A DNA stretch of 64,000 nt, from NCBI RefSeq assembly GCF_949987535.1, contig NC_080067.1, forward strand, positions 28,734,039 through 28,798,038, given 5' to 3'. Positions 14,196-25,450 of the stretch are shown piece after piece. This stretch comes from Balaenoptera acutorostrata. Lineage: Eukaryota; Chordata; Mammalia; Artiodactyla; Balaenopteridae. The notes beneath the pieces were generated by a model. It was not told the origin of the DNA and did no database searches. It was given only the letters and a program-made list of their open reading frames with translations. Within the stretch, counting starts at the first letter, position 1; every line of letters begins with the position of its first letter. The position numbers and the translations under genes were made by a program.

Positions 14196-17100
14196 TTACT
14201 TCCATGACCTGGCTATTGTAAATAGTGCTGCAATGAACATTGGGGTGCATGTGTCTTTTTGAATTATGGTTTTCTCCGGGTATATGCCCAGTAGTGGGAT
14301 TGCTGGGTCATATGGTAGTTCTATTTTTAGTTTTTTAAGGAACCTCCATACTGTTCTCCATAGTAGCTGTATCAATTTACATTCCCACCAACAGTGCAAG
14401 AGGTTTCCCTTTGCTCCACACCCTCTCCAGCATTTGTTGTTTGTAGATTTTCTGATGATGCCCATTCTAACTGGTGTGAGGTGATACCTCATTGTAGTTT
14501 TGATTTGCATTTCTCTAATAATTAGTGATGTTGACCAGCCTTACATGTGCTTCTTGGCCATCTGTATGTCTTCTTTGGAGAAATGTCTATTTAGGTCTTC
14601 TGCCAAGTTTTTGATTGGGTTGTTTGTTTTTTTAATATTGAGCTGCATGAGCTGTTTATATATTTTGGAGATTAATCCTTTGTCCATTGATTTGTTTGCA
14701 AATATTTTCTCCCATTCTGAGGGTTGTCTTTTCGTCTTGTCCTTTGCTTTGCAAAAGCTTTTAAGTTTCATTAGGTCCCATTTGTTTATTTTGCTTTTAT
14801 TTCCATTACTCTAGGAGGTGGATCAAAAAAAATCTTGCTGTGATTTATGTCAAAGAGTGTTCTTCCTATGTTTTCCTCTAAGAGTTTTATAGTGTCCAGT
14901 CTTACATTTAGGTCTCTAATCCATTTTGAGTTTATTTCTGTGTATGGTGTTAGGGAGTATTCTAATTTCATTCTTTTACATGTAGCTGTCCGGTTTTCCC
15001 AGCACCACTTATTGAAGAGACTGTTTTTTCTCCATTGTATATCCTTGCCTCCTTTGTCATAGATTAGTTGACCATAGGTGCGTGGGTTTATCTCTGGGCT
15101 TTCTATCCTGTTCCATTGATCTATATTTCTGTTTTTGTGCCACTACCATACTGTCTTGATTACTGTAGCTTTATAGTATAGTCTGAAGTCAGGGAGCCTG
15201 ATTCTTCCAGCTCTGTTTTTCTTTCTCAAGACTGTTTTGGCTATTCAGGGTCTTTTGTGTTTCCATACAAATTGTGAAATTTTTTGTTCTAGTTCTGTGA
15301 AAAATGCCAGTGGTAGTTTGATAGGGATTGCATTGAATCTGTAGATTGCTTTGGGTAGTATAGTCATTTTCACAATGTTGATTCTTCCAATCCAAGAACA
15401 TGGTATACCTCTCCATCTGTTGGTATCATCTTTAATTTCTTTCATCAGTGTCTTATAGTTTTCTGCATACAGGTCTTTTTTCTCCTTAGGTAGGTTTATT
15501 CCTAGGTATTTTATTCTTTTTGTTGCAGTGGTAAATGGGAGTGTTTCCTTAATTTCTCTTTCAGATTTTTCATCATTAGTGTATAGGAATGCAAGAGATT
15601 TCTGTGCATTCATTTTGTATCCTGCAACTTTACCAAATTCATTGATTAGCTCTAGTAGTTTTCTGGTGGCATCTTTAGGATTCTCTATGTATAGAATCAT
15701 GTTACCTGCAAACAGTGACAGTTTTACTTCTTCTTTTCCAATTTTTATTCCTTTCCTTTCTTTTTATTCTCAGATTGCTGTGGCTAGGACTTCCAAAACT
15801 ATGCTAAATAATAGTGGTGAGAGTGGACATCCTTGTCTTGTTCTTGAACTTAGAGGAAATGCTTTCAGTTTTTCACCATTGAGAATGATGTTTGCTGTGG
15901 GTTTGTCGCATATGGCCTTTATTATGTTGAGGTAGGTTCCCTCTATGCCCACTTTCTGGAGAGTTTTTATCAGAAATGGGTGTTGAATTTTGTCATAAGC
16001 TTTTTCTGCATCTATTGAGATGATCATATGGTTTTTCTTCTTCAGTTTGTTAACATGGTGTATCACATTGATTGATTTGCGTATATTGAAGAATCCTTGC
16101 ATCCCTGGGATAAATCCCACTTGATTATGGTGTATGATCCTTTTAATGTGTTGTTGGATTCTGTTTGCTAGTATTTTGTTGAGGATTTTTGCATCTATAT
16201 TCATCAGTGATATTGGTCTGTAATTTTCTTTTTTTGTAGTATCTTTGTCTGGTTTTGGTATCAGGGTGATGGTGGCCTCATAGAATGAGTTTGGGAGTGT
16301 TCCTTCCTCTGCAATTTTTGGAAGAGTTTGAGAAGGATGGGTGTTAGCTCTTCTCTAAATGTTTGATAGAATTCACCTGTGAAGCCATCTGGTCCTGGAC
16401 TTTTGTTTGTTGGAAGATTTTTAATCACAGTTTCAATTTCATTGCTTGTGATTGGTCTGTTCATATTTTCTATTTCTTCCTGGTTCAGTCTTGGAAGTTT
16501 ATACCTTTGTAAGAATTTGTCCATTTCTTCCAGGTTGTCCATTTTATTGGCTTAGAGTTGCTTGTAGTAGTCTCTTAAGATGCTTTGTATTTCTGCGGTG
16601 TCTGTTGTAACTTCTCCTTTTTCATTTCTAATTTTATTGATTTGAGTCCTCTCCCTCTTTTTCTTGATGAGTCTGGCTAATGGTTTATCAATTTTGTTTA
16701 TCTTCTCAAAGAACCAGCTTTTAGTTTTATTGATCTTTGCTATTGTTTTCTTCATTTCTATTTCATTTATTTCTGCTCTGATCTTTATGATTTCTTTGCT
16801 CCTACTAACTTTGGGTTTTGTTTGCTCTTCTTTCTCTAGTTCCTTTAGGCGTAAGGTTAGAGTGTTTATTTGAGATGTTTGTTGTTTCTTGAGGTAGGAT
16901 TGTATTGCTATAAACTTCCCTCTTAGAACTGCTTTTGCTGCATCCCATAGGTTTTGGATCATCGTGTTTTCATTGTCATTTGTCTCTAGGTATTTTTTGA
17001 TTTCCTCTTTGATTTCTTCAGTGATCTCTTGGTTATTTAGTAACGTATTGTTTAGCCTCCATGTGTTTGTGTTTTTTATGTTTTTTTCCCTGTAATTGAT

Positions 17101-17810
17101 TTCTAGTCTCATAGCATTGTGGTCAGAAAAGATGCTTGATATGATTTCAGTTTTCTTAAATTTACTGTGGCTTGATTTGTGGCCCAAGATGCGATCTATC
17201 CTGGAGAATGTTCCGTGTGCACTTGAGAAGAAAGTGTAATCTGCTGTTTTTGGATGGAATGTCCTATAAATATTAATTAAGTCTATCTGGTCTATTGTGT
17301 CATTTAAAGTTTTTGTTTCCATATTAATTTTCTGTTTGGATGATCTGTCCATTGGTGTAAGTGAGCTGTTAAATTCCCCCACTATTATTGTGTTACTGTC
17401 GATTTCCTCTTTTATAGCTGTTAGCAGTTGCCATATGTATTGAGGTGCTCCTATGTTGGGTACATATATATTTATAACTGTTATATCTTCTTCTTGGATT
17501 GATCCCTTGATCATTATGTAGTGTCCTTCCTTGTCTCTTGTAACATTCTTTATTTTAAAGTCTATTTGATCTGATATGAGTATTGCTACTCTAGCTTTCT
17601 TTTGATTTCCATTTGCATGGAATATCTTTTCCCATCCCCTCACTTTCAGTCTGTATGTGTCCCTAGGTCTGAAATGGTTGTCTTGTAGACAGCATATATA
17701 TGGGTCTTGTTTTTGTATCCATTCAGCGAGCCTATGTCTTTTGGTTGGAGCATTTAATCCATTCACGTTTAAGGTAATTATCGATATGTATGTTGCTATT
17801 ACATTTTCCT
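14196..17810 (-). pseudogene. L1 ORF2 remnant (endonuclease-reverse transcriptase)
   Basis: Reading from 17810 down to about 14050, the frame encodes an AP-like endonuclease, a reverse transcriptase and a Cys-rich C-terminal segment ([18 protein letters not shown], about 14380-14430). The longest open piece, 404 codons, spans 17766-16552 and ends at a TAA where the family has Tyr. A frameshift follows near 16300 and a TGA lies at about 15770, with more breaks below 15250. In the endonuclease, the Glu of the QET motif reads Asp (QDNHF) and the Asp of the VGDFN motif reads Glu (VGEFN), while the SDHNA His is kept. In the reverse transcriptase, FADD reads FAGN at about 15700-15712. No ATG is present at the expected ORF2 start. 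Confidence 0.9.
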
Positions 17811-17869
17811 AAGTGTTTTGGGTTTGTTTTTGTAGGTCCTTCTCTTCTCTTGTGTTTTCCACTTAGAGA

Positions 17870-18818
17870 AGTTCCTTTAGCATTTGTTGTAGAGCTGGTT
17901 TGGTGGTGCTGAATTCTCTTAGCTTTTGCTTGTCTGTAAAGCTTTTGATTTCTCCGTCAAATCTGAATGAGATCCTTGCCGGGTAGAGTATTCTTGGCTA
18001 TAGGTTCTTCCCTTTCATCACTTTAAGTATATCATGCCACTCCCTTCTGGCTTGTAGAATTTCTACTGAGACATCAGCTGTTAACCTTATGGGAATTCCC
18101 TTGTTGCTTTCAATAATTTGTCTTGTCTTTAATTTTTGTCAGTTTGATTACTATGTGTCTCACTTGTTTCTCCTTTGGTTTATCCTGCCTGGGACTCTCT
18201 GCATTTCCTGGACTTTGGTGGCTATTTCCTTTCCCATGTTAGGGAAGTTTTCGGCTATAATCTCTTCAAATATTTTCTCAGGTCCTTCCTCTCTTCTCCT
18301 TCTGCGACCCCTATAATGCGAATGTTGTTGCTTTCAATGTTGTCCCAGAGGTCTCTTATGCTGACTTCATTTCTTTGCCTTCTTTTATCTTTATTCTGTT
18401 CCGCAGCAGTGAATTCCACCATTCTGTCTTCCAGGTCACTTATCCATTCTTCTGCCTCAGTTATTCTGCTATTGATTCCTTGTAGTGTATTTTTCAGTTC
18501 AGTTATTGTATTGTTCATCTCTGTTCATTTGTTCTTTAATTCTTCTAGGTCTTTGTTAAACATTTCTTGCATCTTCTCGATCTTTGCCTCCATTCTTTTT
18601 CTGAGGTCCTGGATCATCTTCACTATCATTATTCTGAATTCTTTTTCTGGAAGGTTGCCTATCTCCACTTCATTTAGTTGTTTTTCTGGGGTTTTATCTT
18701 GTTCCCTCATCTGGTACATAGCCCTCTGACTTTTCATCTTGTCTGTCTTTCTGTGAATATGGTCTGTGTTCCATAGGCTGCAGGATTGTAGTTCTTCTTG
18801 CTTCTGCTGTCTGCCCTC
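17870..18818 (-). pseudogene. L1 ORF1 remnant (RNA-binding chaperone), N-terminally truncated
   Basis: The reversed sequence encodes the coiled-coil and RNA-binding parts of L1 ORF1p. Open pieces are at 18824-18525 (…RKRMEAKIEKMQEMF…) and 18518-18255 (…ITEAEEWISDLEDRM…). A stop separates them near 18520 and the frame decays below 18255. The element's 5' end falls inside this reading frame, so the N-terminus and 5'UTR promoter are missing. ORF1p normally coats L1 RNA as a trimer, but this copy cannot make an intact protein. Confidence 0.85.
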
Positions 18819-18834
18819 TAACATTGGAGGTCTT
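18819..18834. repeat. Right target-site duplication of the L1
   Basis: An exact 16-bp copy of 13760-13775. It fixes the truncated 5' end of the element. Confidence 0.9.
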
Positions 18835-19049
18835 AAATGTGAGTTCCTGTGTGCAGATGTGGCTCGAAAGTCCTATTCTTCTCCATGATAGACACTGAGG
18901 TCCTCACGGGTCAGGTAGCCCCATGGGACTATGATTACAGAGTGATGACAGATCCTAGACAATTCCCAGGGTGCCTTCCAGCCACGTGTATTTAAACTGG
19001 GTCAAAGCATCATGTTGACTAAGAGGGGAATACATTTAGGAGTGAAGGC

Positions 19050-19185
19050 ATTTGCATTCAAGAGGCTGCCTATTATTCTGAAAATGATCCTGGGCCAGAG
19101 TCAGGCAACTTGGGTTCTTCCGTGAACTAGCTGTGTGACTTGAGCAAGAAATGTGCTGTCCTTGCGCCTCAGGGTCCTTGTGAGT
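19050..19185 (+). repeat. MIR-type SINE
   Basis: 'gagtcaggcaacttgggttc' then 'aactagctgtgtgacttgag' and 'cgcctcagggtccttgtgag' follows the MIR core in + orientation. Confidence 0.65.
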
Positions 19186-19322
19186 CAAACCACTGTTTCC
19201 CAAACACCAGTCCACAGACCAGCCACATCAGAATCACTGGGGAGATCTCAGAACTCAGATTCCAGGTCCCACCTCTGAGATCCTGGTTCAGCAGGTCTGA
19301 GGTGGGACTTACGACCTGATAC

Positions 19323-20684
19323 ATCCATATATATATATATGGCTTTACTTTTAAGTATGGAAAATTCAAACATATGCAAAAGTAGAAAAAATAGTATAAT
19401 GAATCCCCAACTACATCACCTGGCTTCAACAATTATCCCTTCACAGCCACTTTAATCTGTATAAATCCCAGACATGTTATTTTAATCATACATATTTAAA
19501 AAATTTTTTTATTGGAGTATAGTTGCTTTACAATGTTATGTTAGTTTCTACTGTACACCAAGGTGAATCAGCTATACACATACATAAATCCCCTCTTTTT
19601 TTGGATTTCCTTCCTATTTAGGTCACCACAGAGCATTGGGTAGAGTTCCCTGTGCTATACAGTAAGTTCTCATTAGTTACCTGTTTTATACATCGTATCA
19701 ATGTTTCTCTACAAGATACAGACTTTTAAAATATCCACTATGCCATTATACACCAGAAAAGAAATTAACAGTAATCCCTTAATATCATTAAAAATCCTGT
19801 CAGTGTTCACAAATCCACAATTGTCTTATTAAAAAATGTGGTTTTTTCCTGTGTGTTTGAATTGAAACCCAAGTTAAGGATCCTGCATTATGATTGGCTA
19901 ATGTATCTCTTAAGTAACTTTCAATCCATTGGTGTCCCTCATTTTAATTTTTTTCCCCTTAAATCTTTTGTTGAAGAAGCTGGGTTGTTTGTCCTGAAGA
20001 CTTTCCCACAGTCTGGATTTGGCTGATGGCACCTCTGCCTCCTACCAGGTTTATTCTCTGTAAAGCAGTCATTTGATCTAGAGGTTTGATGCCTTGGGTT
20101 CAAAAGCTTTGGCAAGGAAACTTCATAAGAGGTGGTGTGCACTTCCATTAGGGGCACATAATGTCTGCTTGTGTCTCTTTTTGTGACATTAGCCACCACT
20201 GATGGCCATTGCCTATGTCTATTAATCCATTATGGTTGCATATGGCGATGTCCTAAATTTATCATTCCTTTTCCATTTGTCAGCTGAGATGATACGGAGA
20301 AACTTCCCCTCATCTACTGTTTGCTCAGGCCACAGTACAGTTCAGATAGGAAAGGCAGCCTAAATGCTTGATTTTTGTCCTTTATTTTGCAGTTTGCAAA
20401 ATCATCTGGATGCAGGGAATATCACTACCATCCTCCAAAGTGACCATTAAAGTTTTATTCTTATTATTAGCATCATTATAACCTCATGGATTTTTAACAT
20501 GTTTGATGTGCTTTTATCCATTGCTTCCTGAGTCTTTTTGACACATGACATTGGTCTTTCATAGCTTCCTTGTTTTCTGAAATGACAGAGTCTCAAGACT
20601 CATCTTGTGCATTTTTTTACCCCCAGACCTAAAACAGCCATTTGTCAAGCTTTAGTGGAATGAGTTCCACTAAACTCATTATTT
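19323..20684 (-). repeat. Inserted old LINE-like sequence inside the MER5 element
   Basis: This sequence separates the MER5 halves. It has the look of an old interspersed repeat (for example 'gactttcccacagtctggat' and 'gcacataatgtctgcttgtg'), but I cannot name the family firmly. A younger L1 3' end is nested in it at 19485-19730. Confidence 0.4.
19485..19730 (-). repeat. L1 3'UTR fragment (artiodactyl type), minus orientation
   Basis: The run 'ttttttattggagtatagtt' then 'caatgttatgttagtttcta' and 'gttccctgtgctatacagta' is the reversed 3'UTR of the L1 lineage also found at 23695-23962 and 30490-30712 in the opposite orientation. Confidence 0.75.
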
Positions 20685-20899
20685 AAATTATTAAAAGACT
20701 CCTCAGGTAATTCTGATTTGCAGCAGTTTGGGAACCACTGGGTTGTATGAGATTCCTTCCAACTCCAAAATGCTGTTTTTTTCTTCTTGCTAATTACAGT
20801 AGCAAAAATATATTTGAAGTGATTTTAAAATATTTATATGAAATACAAATATATTTCCATACCTGATATTCTTTACCTTTGCTCACTGCACTTTAAATT

Positions 20900-21215
20900 G
20901 GTACAACTTTTAAAAATGTACTTTGACCACACCCTGAATATTTTCATACACTTTGACCCAGAAATCCCACTTTCAGAAATCTGGTTTAAGGAAATAGTAA
21001 AAATATATATATATATATCTGGAAAAAGATGCATGCACCAATGCTTTATTTGCAAACTGTTAAAAAGTTTAGACATAGCTTGAACATCCAAAAATGGGGG
21101 AGCAGTTTGGTAGATTGTGGAGAGTTTACTGGAAGGAATATTATGAGGCCATTAAATAATGCCTGGGAGGACTATGCAGCTAGATGCAAAATTGCATTTA
21201 TGACATTATGTTAAA
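20900..21215 (+). repeat. Old L1 ORF2 3' fragment, + orientation
   Basis: 'cagaaatcccactttcagaa', 'gcttgaacatccaaaaatgg' and 'atgaggccattaaataatgc' follow the C-terminal end of L1 ORF2. A SINE is inserted at 21228, and AT-rich sequence after it (21563-21680) may continue the element. Confidence 0.55.
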
Positions 21216-21562
21216 ATATGCATACGAGGGCTTCCCTGGTGGCGCAGTGGTTGAGAATCTGCCTGCCAATGCAGGGGACACGGGTTCGAGCCCTGGTCTG
21301 GGAAGATCCCACATGCCGCGGAGCAACTAGGCCAGTGAGCCACAATTACTGAGCCTGCGCGTCTGAAGCCTGTGCTCCGCAACAAGAGAGGCCACGATAG
21401 TGAGAGGCCCGCGCACCGCGGTGAAGAGTGGCCCCCGCTCACCGCAACTAGAGAAAGCCCTCGCACAGAAACGAAGATCCAACACAGCCATAAATAAATA
21501 AACAAAAAACAAACAAACAAAAAACCAACTGATGGATAATTTAAAAAAATATATGCATACGA
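21216..21562 (+). mobile_element. CHR-type tRNA-derived SINE with target duplications
   Basis: The tRNA-Glu-derived head 'gggcttccctggtggcgcag' starts at 21228, with a B-box-like 'cgggttcgagccc'. The long body 'gagcctgcgcgtctgaagcc' follows, then an A-rich tail at about 21490-21523. The 12-bp sequence ATATGCATACGA occurs at 21216-21227 and 21551-21562. A full-length copy of this type is one of the best pointers to a cetacean genome. Confidence 0.9.
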
Positions 21563-21689
21563 AAATATTTAAAATGGAATATATCAAAATGAGAGCAGTA
21601 GGTTAGTAGACTTACGGGTGATTTCTCTCTGCTCTCCCCCTTTTCCAAAGTTACTTAAACGTGTATTTAAAAATTCTACGAGTCTGTGA

Positions 21690-22335
21690 TATTTCATGGT
21701 TAAGTGACTTGCAGTGCCCTGTCATTTAGAAACAACGGGGCTTGGGGAAAAGGGGCACAGAGCATAAGACACAGCCCAGAGTTGGTGGGGGGGGTGTTAC
21801 CTAGGGAGTGATGGGGGAGGGGACACGAGCACCGGGCTGAGAAGGGCCAGCAGGGGTGACAGTGGGCGCGACTGTGGCCCCCCTGCGGTCTAACCTGAGC
21901 TTTGTCTCCATCAGGCTCACGAACAGTTCAGCTACAAGCATGGGCTTGGAATCCTTCCAAGCTCCTAGTCTCCTTGGTGGACCCTCAGGCATTTCATCGG
22001 GGCTTGATGGCAGGGATGACTGTCTAGCAGGCTGAGGAATTTGGCTTCAATATATTCAGGTAACCAAGGGAGTCATGAAAATCTGTTTGGGGTTTGCCCT
22101 TTCAATTATTTAGACTTAGAACAGGCGCCTTTGGGTTGTATTTATCGGTATGTGAAGCATCTTTTCTCAAACCACTCCTCACATCTGGAAGGCCCTCCCC
22201 TGGCTTTCTCTCTCTCTTGTTAGGAGGTGGTGCCTGAGGGGAAGCTGAGGGTGAGGAAAGGGATGAGCCCAGGCCAACTGCCAGCACCCTTTGACCCCAT
22301 CTTTTGAACTCTAGTCATGTGCCCTTATGGCCCCA
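21690..22335. other. Unassigned intergenic sequence
   Basis: Moderately GC-rich sequence with no recognisable gene. Short frames on both strands have no domain signature. Confidence 0.45.
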
Positions 22336-22379
22336 GGATTTCCCCCTCACAGGAGAGAAGACGTGAGAGCCTGGGATGG

Positions 22380-22560
22380 AAAAGCAGAGGGAAGCCACAT
22401 TACAGGACTTGGAATGCCACGCTGAGAATTTTGGACTTTCTTCTCTAGGAACTACAGGGGGTTTTGAGCAAAGAAGTGATGCAATCTGACCTATAATTTA
22501 GGAAAACCACTCTGGCAGCTGAGAAGGAAAGACATTGGCACGAGGTAAAGTCAGTAGGAG
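22380..22560. repeat. Ancient mammalian-wide repeat (L2-era), family uncertain
   Basis: 'gttttgagcaaagaagtgat' then 'accactctggcagctgagaa' resembles the 3' part of the repeat type seen at 10640-11110. Confidence 0.4.
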
Positions 22561-22710
22561 GGCAGCCAGAGCCAGGGGCCAGGTGAACAAAGGGAGCTTG
22601 AATGGACATGGCAGCAGCAGAAAGGGTAGCATGGATTTCCCACTGAGGAAAAGGCTGCGATTATTTACCAGCGTCTGTTGCCTTTTCCTCCTTGGCACGC
22701 AGCTGGACCA

Positions 22711-23160
22711 CGTGTATTAGTCCCAGTGCTGCTGTAACAAATGACCACAAACTTAGTGGCTTAACTTAACACAAATTTGTTCTCTTACAGTTCTGGAGGT
22801 CAGAAGTCGAAAATCCAGGTGTTGCAGAGCTTTGTTCCTTCTGCAAGCTTCAGAGGACACTCCGTGTCCTTGTCTTTTCCAGCTTCTAGAGGCACCACCT
22901 TGGCTTGGGCTACTTCCTCCATCTTCAAGGATGTTACTCCAACCTCTGCTTTCATCTTCACATCTCCTTTTCCTGACTTTGACCCTCTTGCCTGTCTCTT
23001 CTTAGGACACTGTGATTACACTGGGCTCACCCATATCATCTGGGACAATCTCTTCATCGCAGGATTTTTTAACTGAATCACACCTGCGAAGTCCTTGTGG
23101 CATGTAACATAGAACACAGGTTCTGGGGATGTCTTGGGGCCATAATCTGCCTACACACCA
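22711..23160 (-). repeat. MLT1-type (ERVL-MaLR) LTR, minus orientation
   Basis: 'gtattagtcccagtgctgct' then 'ttctcttacagttctggagg' and a 'cttcacatctccttttcctg' stretch is the reverse complement of the usual MaLR LTR order. It ends near 'ccataatctgcctacaca'. It is ancient and non-coding. Confidence 0.65.
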
Positions 23161-23164
23161 CTCA

Positions 23165-23480
23165 TCCCAGGCTCCCGCACAGTTAGGTGGGGTTATGAGG
23201 CCAAATTCCAGCCATTGGAATGTGACCAGAGGATGTGATTTTTACTCTTCCCTTCCAGGCCTGGACCATAAAGTCTCCCTTGTTGCCCTCCACACTCTCT
23301 CCCTTTCCCTGTGCTGAGGACACAAAGGAAGGAAAAGGCAGAGACATACGTGCCTGGGACCCTGGATGGACAAGCAGAAAGCCGTCTGCCACCAAGAACA
23401 GCCACATTGGACCTAGTTGAGTGGAAAATAAACCTCTGTGTTAAGAAACTGAAATTTAGGAGTTTGTTGTTAGCATTACT
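23165..23480 (+). repeat. MaLR/ERVL-type LTR fragment, + orientation (tentative)
   Basis: 'agccattggaatgtgaccag' begins it, and 'aaaataaacctctgtgttaa' provides a poly(A) signal near 23426 followed by a U5-like stretch. The order resembles the 3' part of old ERVL-class LTRs. Confidence 0.4.
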
Positions 23481-23694
23481 TACCCTAATACCTCAACTGG
23501 CTGACTGTTATTCAGGATTGAGAGTGAGAAAGAGGGATGGTTTAGGGTCTTAGGAGATGGGGAGGCTGGAGGCCTTAGTGAAGATAAAAATTCAGCTTGG
23601 GGTGTACCCTGAGACACTTTTGACTGAGGTGTCGGGTCGGTGTCCTGTTCCATATCCAAAGTCCAAATGTGAAAATAAGAATACATCCGTAAAC

Positions 23695-23962
23695 ACACAC
23701 ACTACTATATATAAGACAGATAACCAACAAGAACCTACTGTAGCACAAGGAGCTCTACTCACTATTCTGTGACAACGGAATATATTGTTGAGAAAAGAAT
23801 ATGAGAAAAGAATATATATGAGATATGAAAAAAGAATATGAGAAAAGAATATAAAAAAGAACGAATATGTGTATATGTATAACTGAATCACTTTGCTGTA
23901 CACCTGAAGCCAACACAACATTGTCAATCAACTATACTCCAATAAAATTAAAATATTAAAGA
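23695..23962 (+). repeat. L1 3'UTR end, + orientation
   Basis: 'actactatatataagacaga' then 'ctgaatcactttgctgtaca' and 'caatcaactatactccaata' is the 3' terminus of artiodactyl-type L1. An irregular AGAATATGAGAAA repeat is expanded inside it at about 23790-23860. Confidence 0.75.
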
Positions 23963-24460
23963 AAGAATACATCCATACCTCAGAGTGAAAACTAAATAAG
24001 GCAAAAGATCTGAAAGACATCCTATAAATGCTTCTTCTCCTTTCAGTATTCTCACTGGCTTTTTATAGGAGCCCATTTCTGGGAAGTACTGAGCGTGTTT
24101 AGATGCAGCAGATTCAGCTGTAGTCTTGCTTCAGTCAGGCACCTGAGAGGCCTCATGGCAGCGAGTGGAGAGTTACAGGGCTGGGACGTACAAAGTAAGA
24201 GGGAAAAGGGACAGGGCTGAAAGGACGAGGGGGGAGCGGGGAGGGAGTAACCCGGCTGGTGGTCAAGGTTTCTGGATGAAAACAGTTTTGGTGAGGGTTT
24301 TAAGTATTTTTTTAGTTCTACATAAGCTCAGAAATAATAAAAGAAGTAACTTTAAAATTTAGAGTGTAAGAGTGAAAATTCCTGGTGGCAATGGCTAACA
24401 ATATATTGTTTCGATTTTCTGATTTTTTTTTCTATTCATGTGCTAACACACACACACCCA
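23963..24460. other. Unassigned intergenic sequence
   Basis: No gene, RNA or repeat was recognised. Confidence 0.45.
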
Positions 24461-24464
24461 TTTT

Positions 24465-24730
24465 CAACTTGCTTTTTATACTAACCAGATCTTGAATATA
24501 CTTCCTCGTCATTACCTATAAATCTGCCTCATTCTTTAACTACCATTGGTAAACATTTGATTCCAGACACCATATCAGTGAACATCCTTTGAGCCCCGGG
24601 AGAGCACTTCAAGGAATCTATCCACTGCAGGACAAATAAATCCCTTGGAGTGGGATTGCTGGGTCAAAGTGTAGAAACGTTTTATAACTTTCACAGGTAT
24701 TTAAGTTTCCCTCCAAAAAATATACCAATA
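24465..24730 (-). repeat. Old L1/HAL1-like fragment, minus orientation
   Basis: 'cattacctataaatctgcct' then 'ggagtgggattgctgggtca' and 'aagtttccctccaaaaaata' follow reversed ORF2-end sequence. Confidence 0.6.
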
Positions 24731-25260
24731 CCCCCTTTTCGAGGGGCAGAAGTTGTGGAATCAAGGAGGTGGGGCGTGGTGTGGAGGGAGGGTGGATTGT
24801 TGTGTGGAGACATGAGGGAGACGGGAGGATGGGGCAGAGAAAGACTCAGGACTCGCCTGCCTGCAGCCTGGGGGCCCAAGGACCCAGTCCTGGGAAGAAG
24901 GGTGCGTGCTTGGCTTGATGCTCTGTTGTCACTGTACCGAAGCTCTTAATTTTTAACAAGGGGCCCCCCGTTTTTATTTTGCTTTGGGCTCTGCAAATTA
25001 TGTAGCTCGTCCTGGAGAAGCAGGAAACAGGGGCAGAGCCAGTGAGCACTTGTCCTCGTGGTGACGGGGTGCTGCCTGGGCAGCCCTTGGCCCTGAGGTG
25101 AGAGCGAATGGGCCTTGGGCCGGCCCAGGGACGTCTGGACTCCTCAGGAGGGGGGCTCACAGTGAGCAGGGGGGGCCTGAAGAGCAGCTGGATTGGGGCG
25201 CCCCGCAGAACCTATGTCCACTGGCCCCCTTAGAGTGTCCTAAACCAGTGACCCATCTTG
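24731..25260. other. GC-richer unassigned sequence
   Basis: No gene is recognised. The sequence is GC-rich relative to its flanks but has few CpGs, so it is not called a CpG island. Confidence 0.4.
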
Positions 25261-25261
25261 G

Positions 25262-25450
25262 AACCCCACTGGTTCTAGAGTGTGGTCCCCAGGCCAGCTG
25301 AGGCAGCATCTCTGGCGACTGGTTAAAAACACAGATTCTAATGCCCAACCCCAGATGAACAGAATCAGAGACCCTGGTGGGGCCCATCCATCTGTGCTCC
25401 CGCCAGCCCTCCAGGGGTTCTGATGGGTGCTGAAGTATGAGAACCCCCGT
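25262..25450. repeat. MER5-type fragment
   Basis: 'ccactggttctagagtgtgg' then 'aacagaatcagagaccctgg', 'ctccaggggttctgatgggt' and 'gaagtatgagaaccc' follow a MER5 element with both termini partly kept. Confidence 0.7.

Larger units (their letters stand above)
13776..18818 (-). mobile_element. L1 retrotransposon (artiodactyl/cetacean type), truncated in ORF1, inactive
   Basis: This is a 5.04 kb non-LTR retrotransposon on the minus strand. A T-rich 3' tail lies at 13776-13810, then the 3'UTR, ORF2 and a 5'-truncated ORF1 up to 18818. Exact 16-bp duplications flank it. In element orientation the junction is TTT/AAGA, near the L1 endonuclease preference TT/AAAA. ORF2 has several stops and frameshifts and both enzyme domains have active-site changes, so it cannot mobilise itself. 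The family call comes from protein-level resemblance to cetartiodactyl L1. The intact duplications but decayed frames suggest an insertion of intermediate age. Confidence 0.93.
19190..20741. mobile_element. MER5-type DNA transposon split by later insertions
   Basis: CCACTGTTTCCCAAAC at 19190-19205 and GTTTGGGAACCACTGG at 20726-20741 are near-perfect inverted repeats matching MER5 termini. MER5-like internal sequence lies only next to each end (19190-19322 and about 20685-20741). The family is normally under 0.2 kb, so about 1.36 kb between the halves is inserted DNA. Confidence 0.65.

Noticed and set aside
16552..17766. 404-codon minus-strand frame as a host gene
   Set aside because: It is the endonuclease part of L1 ORF2, ends at a premature stop and lies between L1 target duplications.
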